Assembly: GCA_014523525.1 (NCBI GenBank)
Contig: JAATVL010000263.1
Location: 1-9,195 of the forward strand
DNA: 9,195 nucleotides
Source: Nitrososphaerales archaeon TH703
GTDB taxonomy: Archaea > Thermoproteota > Nitrososphaeria > Nitrososphaerales > Nitrososphaeraceae
Direction of reading: 5' to 3'
How positions within the stretch are numbered: the first letter of the stretch is position 1; each line of letters starts with the position of its first letter. This document shows, piece by piece, positions 6,565-9,195 of this stretch. The notes beneath the pieces are model-generated. The model was not told the origin of the DNA, made no database searches, and worked only from the letters and a program-made list of their open reading frames with translations. Both the position numbers and the translations under genes were made by a program.

Positions 6565-7509
6565 TTATAAGTTATACGATTTTAGTGTATTTTTGAGTTC
6601 TCTGATGTGCTCAGGCGTAGTTCCACAACACCCTCCTATCATTCTCACTCTCTTGTATTTGTGCAAGAACTCTCCAAGTTGATGAGACATGTCTTTTGAA
6701 GTCATTTTGTAAATCGCATTGCCGCCTTCATTAATTGGCATACCCGCATTTGGCATGACCAGGATGGGAAGTTCGTTTTGTTCATCCAACCATCTTATAC
6801 TTGATTCCATTTCAGCTGGTCCGGTGGAACAATTTAAACCAAATACAGAAATTCCCATATCGCTAACGGTTGTATAGGCTGATTGTACGTTTGTCCCAAG
6901 TAACATCTTACCATATTTGTCCAGGGTGACATTAGATATTATTGGTACTTTCTTACCAGTTTTTTCCATAGCATTAAACGATCCCGTAATAGCAAGCTTA
7001 ACTTCTAATATATCCTGACTCGTTTCTATAAGTAGTACATCGACACCACCTAATATTAGGCCTTGGGCTTGCAAATCAAACGCGTCTGTAATTTTATTCA
7101 AGCTAATATTACCTAAATCAGGATCGTTTGAACTTGGTAAGTATCCTGTTGGGCCCATAGATCCGACTACATACTTTTTTCCATTTGCAAACTTGTCAAC
7201 TACTCTGTTTGCAAGTTCTGCTGCTGACTTGTTTATTGATACTGTTTCTTCGCCAAATCCGTATTCTTGCAGCTTTATTTGGTTACTCCCAAAGGTATTC
7301 GTTTCGATGCAGTCTGATCCAGCCTCCAAATATCTCCTATGTATATTTTCAATCCATTCCGGTCTAGATAAAACAAGTCCATCGTTGAATCCATCTTTGT
7401 TGTTTGGAAAATCTTCTGGTTTTGGTTTGAGTTTCTGTATTTCCGTTCCCATAGCACCATCAAAAAGTACTATGCGTTCTTCAATTTCTTCAAGTAAGAA
7501 CCTTGCCAT
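6565..7509 (-). CDS. Homocysteine-binding zinc methyltransferase, N-terminal half of a split MetH
   Basis: This 314-residue homocysteine S-methyltransferase barrel binds and activates homocysteine through zinc. All three zinc cysteines are present: Cys227 in FGLNCSTGP and Cys294-Cys295 in IGGCCGTTPEHI. Other signatures are FDGAMGTEIQ (16-25), AGSDCIETNTFGSN (63-76), GSMGPTG (116-122), LLIETSQD (159-166) and MPNAGMP (252-258). It aligns along its length with residues 1 to about 330 of bacterial MetH and ends just after the domain, with no linker. It sits 34 bases upstream of a MetH lacking exactly this domain, so the two proteins very likely form one two-chain methionine synthase. A stand-alone activity with another methyl donor such as S-methylmethionine (as in MmuM) is the alternative. 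It is first in the operon, with a TATA-like box about 41 bases upstream. ATG 7509 gives the expected short lead-in. Confidence 0.94.
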   Translation of the reverse strand: MARFLLEEIEERIVLFDGAMGTEIQKLKPKPEDFPNNKDGFNDGLVLSRPEWIENIHRRYLEAGSDCIETNTFGSNQIKLQEYGFGEETVSINKSAAELANRVVDKFANGKKYVVGSMGPTGYLPSSNDPDLGNISLNKITDAFDLQAQGLILGGVDVLLIETSQDILEVKLAITGSFNAMEKTGKKVPIISNVTLDKYGKMLLGTNVQSAYTTVSDMGISVFGLNCSTGPAEMESSIRWLDEQNELPILVMPNAGMPINEGGNAIYKMTSKDMSHQLGEFLHKYKRVRMIGGCCGTTPEHIRELKNTLKSYNL

Positions 7510-7546
7510 ATTAAATCGATTTACTTAAGATAATCATTTTGATCTA

Positions 7547-7554
7547 CATATATT
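7547..7554 (-). promoter_or_regulatory. Probable TATA box of the methionine operon
   Basis: Read on the minus strand this is AATATATG. Its centre is about 41 bases before the ATG at 7509, predicting a start site near 7525 and a leader of about 15 bases. The 166-base interval to the divergent tRNA contains both promoters. I see no cobalamin riboswitch, SAM riboswitch or other recognisable leader element in it. Confidence 0.45.
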
Positions 7555-7646
7555 GTTTGAGAAAATGAAATTGAAATTATTCATTTCCTTTTCACTCTGT
7601 CGATATAAGACTAAAGCAAAAATGACCAGAAAATACGCAACTAGTT

Positions 7647-7654
7647 CATATAAG
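7647..7654 (+). promoter_or_regulatory. TATA box of tRNA-Arg
   Basis: CATATAAG has its centre about 26 bases before the first base of the mature tRNA at 7676. This is the textbook archaeal TATA spacing and suggests transcription begins at or within a base or two of the tRNA 5' end. It is the clearest archaeal promoter signal in the window because the downstream reference point is certain. Confidence 0.6.
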
Positions 7655-7675
7655 GAATTACTACTACACCAATTT

Positions 7676-7750
7676 GGGTCCATAGTTCAGTTTGGATAGA
7701 ATGGCTGCCTGCGGAGCAGTTGGTCGAGGGTTCAAATCCCCCTGGTCCCA
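7676..7750 (+). tRNA. tRNA-Arg(GCG)
   Basis: A 75-base cloverleaf with anticodon GCG at 7711-7713, reading CGC and, by G34 wobble, CGU. The D stem (GTTC/GAAT), anticodon stem (GCTGC/GCAGT) and loop CTGCGGA are well formed. Expected landmarks are present: T8-A14, G15-C48, G18G19, A20 and C35 (arginine identity bases), and the TTCAAAT loop with G53-C61. There is no intron, and CCA is not encoded (base 73 is A, then TACG). Two stem positions do not pair: T4 (7679) faces T69 (7746) in the acceptor, and A50 (7727) faces C64 (7741) in the T stem. All tertiary-contact bases are intact, so I think it is functional, but it may be slightly decayed or corrected by RNA modification. Confidence 0.93.
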
Positions 7751-7765
7751 TACGTAAAGGCAAGC

Positions 7766-7769
7766 TTTT
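7766..7769 (+). terminator. T-run after tRNA-Arg
   Basis: TTTT lies 15 bases after the tRNA 3' end, in AAGCTTTTC. A short T run on the non-template strand is commonly enough to end archaeal tRNA transcription. It also overlaps the start of a 12-base palindrome. Position supports the call; the motif itself is weak. Confidence 0.4.
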
Positions 7770-7779
7770 CATGCATGAA
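7768..7779. repeat. 12-base perfect palindrome
   Basis: TTCATGCATGAA reads the same on both strands. It sits between tRNA-Arg and the end of the aldo/keto reductase gene. GCATG (7773-7777) can also pair with CATGC at 7787-7791 across a nine-base loop. This could be a protein-binding site or part of a 3'-end structure. It could equally be chance, since one 12-base palindrome in 9 kb is not strongly unexpected. Confidence 0.3.
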
Positions 7780-7845
7780 TTATAGACATGCTATGAAATC
7801 TAAAAATTAGGCATGGACACAACAAAGTTTTCTCTCTGTACTTGA

Positions 7846-7863
7846 ACAAAAGATAGATTATCT
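7846..7863 (-). terminator. Possible terminator of the aldo/keto reductase gene
   Basis: Just past the stop at 7869, the minus strand reads AGATAATCTATCT followed by TTTGTT. The AGATA/TATCT arms (7859-7863 and 7851-7855) form a five-base AT hairpin with a three-base loop, followed by a T-rich tail. The stem is weak, but T-rich tracts alone often terminate archaeal transcription. The tRNA and this gene converge, so termination is needed in this gap. Confidence 0.35.
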
Positions 7864-7868
7864 ACAGA

Positions 7869-8876
7869 TTACCTATACTCTTCACCACAATCTCCAATAA
7901 CTTCAAACAAGTTATTTGCGTTTTTACATACAGCATCTATACTAACATGATCTGAATTATCCAACTTAAAGTTGAAAACATTAACGTTATCATTTATATG
8001 ATCAACTATCCCGAGTCTAACGCCTATAATTACACCTGCTACTGTAGCTTTGGCGAGAATATAGTTTGTAGCTACATTTGCAATACTCACGTTATGCTTT
8101 TTTGCAATGTTATTTAGAGTTAATAAAAGCCTTTGGAACAGATTCCAACCGCCCCATGTATCTATCATCTTCTTGTATTTTCGTAGGCTTAATGTATCTA
8201 ATTCGACAGCAGTTGGCTCGGTTTTTCCCATGTATCTTTCAGATAACAGGCCTCCACAAATGTCTCCGTAAGCGAGAAGGCTGATGTTATGTTCCTTACA
8301 AAATGATATCATTTTTACTTCTGGTCTTCTATCTATTATTGAATATTGAACTTGGTTTGATGCAATTTGCACATCTGAGTCTGTGATCATCTGGAGATGT
8401 TCAGTATCAAAATTTGTAAGACCTAAATGCCTTATACTTCCTTTATCCTTAAGGTCTGATAAATATTTCAGAGCATCTATGTAATATGGACTGTTATAAT
8501 CCCACCAGTGCAGTTGAAGTAAATCTAACGAGCTAACTTGCATTCTCCTAAGAGATGTTTCTATAGCGCTGTTAACCATAGACCGTGTTATCCTACTTGG
8601 CTGTGGTACCCACTTTGTAAATGACTGAATTTTATCAAGTTCTTCCTTTCCTTTTAATTTTAACAATCTAGCTCTGAACTTGCCAATAAAATCCTCTGCT
8701 GGACCATAAATATCTGCAAGATCCCAAGTCGTAAAGCCTGCCTCATGATATCTTAACATGTCTGCTAGTGCCGATTCACGATCGATATATCCATGTCCGC
8801 CTGCGACCTGCCACATACCATTGACTATTCTGCAGATGGTCAAATCAGGAGCGAGCTGGTAGAATTTATTATTCAT
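7869..8876 (-). CDS. Aldo/keto reductase, NADP(H)-dependent
   Basis: This 335-residue (beta/alpha)8-barrel oxidoreductase of the aldo/keto reductase superfamily would reduce carbonyl compounds with NAD(P)H in the cytosol. The complete catalytic tetrad is visible: Asp52 and Tyr57 in WDLADIYG, Lys88 in FTKW, and His123 in LQLHWW. Also typical are the family segments GLTNFD (152-157) and NQVQYSIIDRRPE (174-186), and, near the C-terminus, GVIIGVRLGIVDHINDN (281-297), which matches the cofactor-phosphate loop. Length and motifs fit the monomeric bacterial and plant-type branch better than the beta-subunit (Kv) branch. The substrate cannot be read from sequence. It is a single-gene unit with its own promoter; its neighbours (tRNA-Arg and an incomplete ORF) give no hint of pathway. 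ATG 8876 is supported by a TATA-like box about 22 bases upstream, suggesting a leaderless or near-leaderless message. Confidence 0.93.
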   Translation of the reverse strand: MNNKFYQLAPDLTICRIVNGMWQVAGGHGYIDRESALADMLRYHEAGFTTWDLADIYGPAEDFIGKFRARLLKLKGKEELDKIQSFTKWVPQPSRITRSMVNSAIETSLRRMQVSSLDLLQLHWWDYNSPYYIDALKYLSDLKDKGSIRHLGLTNFDTEHLQMITDSDVQIASNQVQYSIIDRRPEVKMISFCKEHNISLLAYGDICGGLLSERYMGKTEPTAVELDTLSLRKYKKMIDTWGGWNLFQRLLLTLNNIAKKHNVSIANVATNYILAKATVAGVIIGVRLGIVDHINDNVNVFNFKLDNSDHVSIDAVCKNANNLFEVIGDCGEEYR

Positions 8877-8894
8877 GTGAATTATTGCAAGTTG

Positions 8895-8902
8895 CTATAT
8901 TT
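8895..8902 (-). promoter_or_regulatory. Possible TATA box of the aldo/keto reductase gene
   Basis: On the minus strand this reads AAATATAG, preceded by the A/T-rich TTTAAACTAA. Its centre lies about 22 bases before the ATG at 8876, so transcription would start at or next to the start codon. A second AT-rich element a few bases further upstream is an alternative. Confidence 0.4.
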
Positions 8903-9080
8903 TTAGTTTAAAAATATCTCATTAGTAATTATACGATTTCCCATGGAGCTTTTTAATGATTACATTATCCCAATTCAATTATGAAACTTGATCAAATAGG
9001 ATCTTTCAATAATATTTATCACCATTTATTAATTGTGTTAAAAATGTGAATACTTAGCTCATATTTTTAAATATTAATTC

Positions 9081-9093
9081 CAATATTTTATTA
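9081..9093 (+). promoter_or_regulatory. Possible promoter of the right-edge ORF
   Basis: CAATATTTTATTA lies 31-43 bases before the ATG at 9124, which would give a leader of about ten bases. The whole 247-base gap between the divergent genes (8877-9123) is extremely AT-rich, so TATA-like runs are expected by chance. I see no other feature in that gap. Confidence 0.25.
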
Positions 9094-9123
9094 TTGGTTA
9101 AAACTAAAGAAGTATTACTTAAA

Positions 9124-9195
9124 ATGGAAATAAAGATTGAAATTCCTCAGGACATCATTACAGACAAGAAAAGATTAAAATCAGTACAGCAAGGC
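9124..9195 (+). CDS. 5' end of an unidentified protein, cut by the window edge
   Basis: An open frame starts at ATG 9124 and stays open for 24 codons to the end of the window. It begins MEIKIEIPQDIITDKK and is charged, with alternating hydrophobic and charged residues at the start, as in a first beta strand. There is no signal peptide or membrane segment in the visible part. Nothing here is distinctive enough to name a family. Support for it being real is the ATG, the open frame in an AT-rich setting and a possible upstream TATA element; 24 codons is too short to be certain. Confidence 0.45.
   Translation, partial: MEIKIEIPQDIITDKKRLKSVQQG

Noticed and set aside
7193..7528. 111-codon plus-strand ORF antisense to the homocysteine methyltransferase
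   Set aside because: It lies almost wholly opposite a conserved gene and shows only low-complexity Ser/Leu-rich sequence without motifs.
7510..7675. Possible cobalamin or SAM riboswitch ahead of the methionine operon
   Set aside because: No B12-box-like or SAM-box-like sequence is visible; the predicted leader is only about 15 bases, too short to hold one.
7676..7750. tRNA gene as an integration site for a mobile element
   Set aside because: No integrase, no repeated copy of the tRNA 3' end and no accessory genes are seen nearby in the window.
8877..9123. Repeats and hairpins in the very AT-rich gap
   Set aside because: The short matches are what AT-rich sequence gives by chance. No tandem or dispersed repeat unit, origin-like repeat or RNA gene could be supported.

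Overview
This 9.2-kb, AT-rich window most likely comes from an archaeon, and probably an ammonia-oxidising thaumarchaeon (Nitrososphaerota) of the low-GC soil type. That placement is inference. The support is: (i) TATA-like boxes about 22-27 bases ahead of several starts, most clearly 26 bases ahead of the 5' end of a tRNA gene; (ii) a tRNA with no encoded CCA; (iii) TTG and GTG starts and few Shine-Dalgarno sites; (iv) a small double-CxxC zinc-ribbon protein of a kind I associate with these archaea; and (v) a methionine synthase divided into two genes. No mobile element, CRISPR array, IS element or phage gene is visible.

Left part (1-750): a 72-codon zinc-ribbon protein, then about 430 bases with no convincing gene but several inverted repeats, ending in a TATA-like element ahead of the trp genes.

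Tryptophan block (750-3641, plus strand): trpC, trpB and trpA in tight order encode the last steps of tryptophan synthesis (indole-3-glycerol phosphate synthase, then the beta and alpha subunits of tryptophan synthase). All three are full length with their catalytic residues present. trpE, trpG, trpD and trpF are not in the window. trpC starts with TTG and overlaps the stop of a three-codon ATG mini-ORF. trpB has its own strong TATA-like box in the 39-base gap. trpA starts with GTG directly after the trpB stop.

Methionine block (7509 down to 3659, minus strand): a homocysteine-binding zinc methyltransferase (314 aa), then an 840-aa protein with the pterin-binding, cap, cobalamin-binding and reactivation modules of MetH. 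Together they reconstitute a complete B12-dependent methionine synthase in two chains. A 107-aa protein of unknown function with an HExxH zinc-peptidase-like motif follows 25 bases downstream and looks co-transcribed. This block converges on trpA with only 17 bases between the stops.

Right part: tRNA-Arg(GCG) on the plus strand, diverging from the methionine block and unusual for two stem mismatches; a 335-aa aldo/keto reductase on the minus strand with an intact catalytic tetrad; and the first 24 codons of a plus-strand ORF that runs off the window.

Most of the content is biosynthetic housekeeping. The best candidates for something undescribed are the HExxH mini-protein attached to the split methionine synthase, the mismatched tRNA-Arg, and the structured non-coding interval ahead of trpC.
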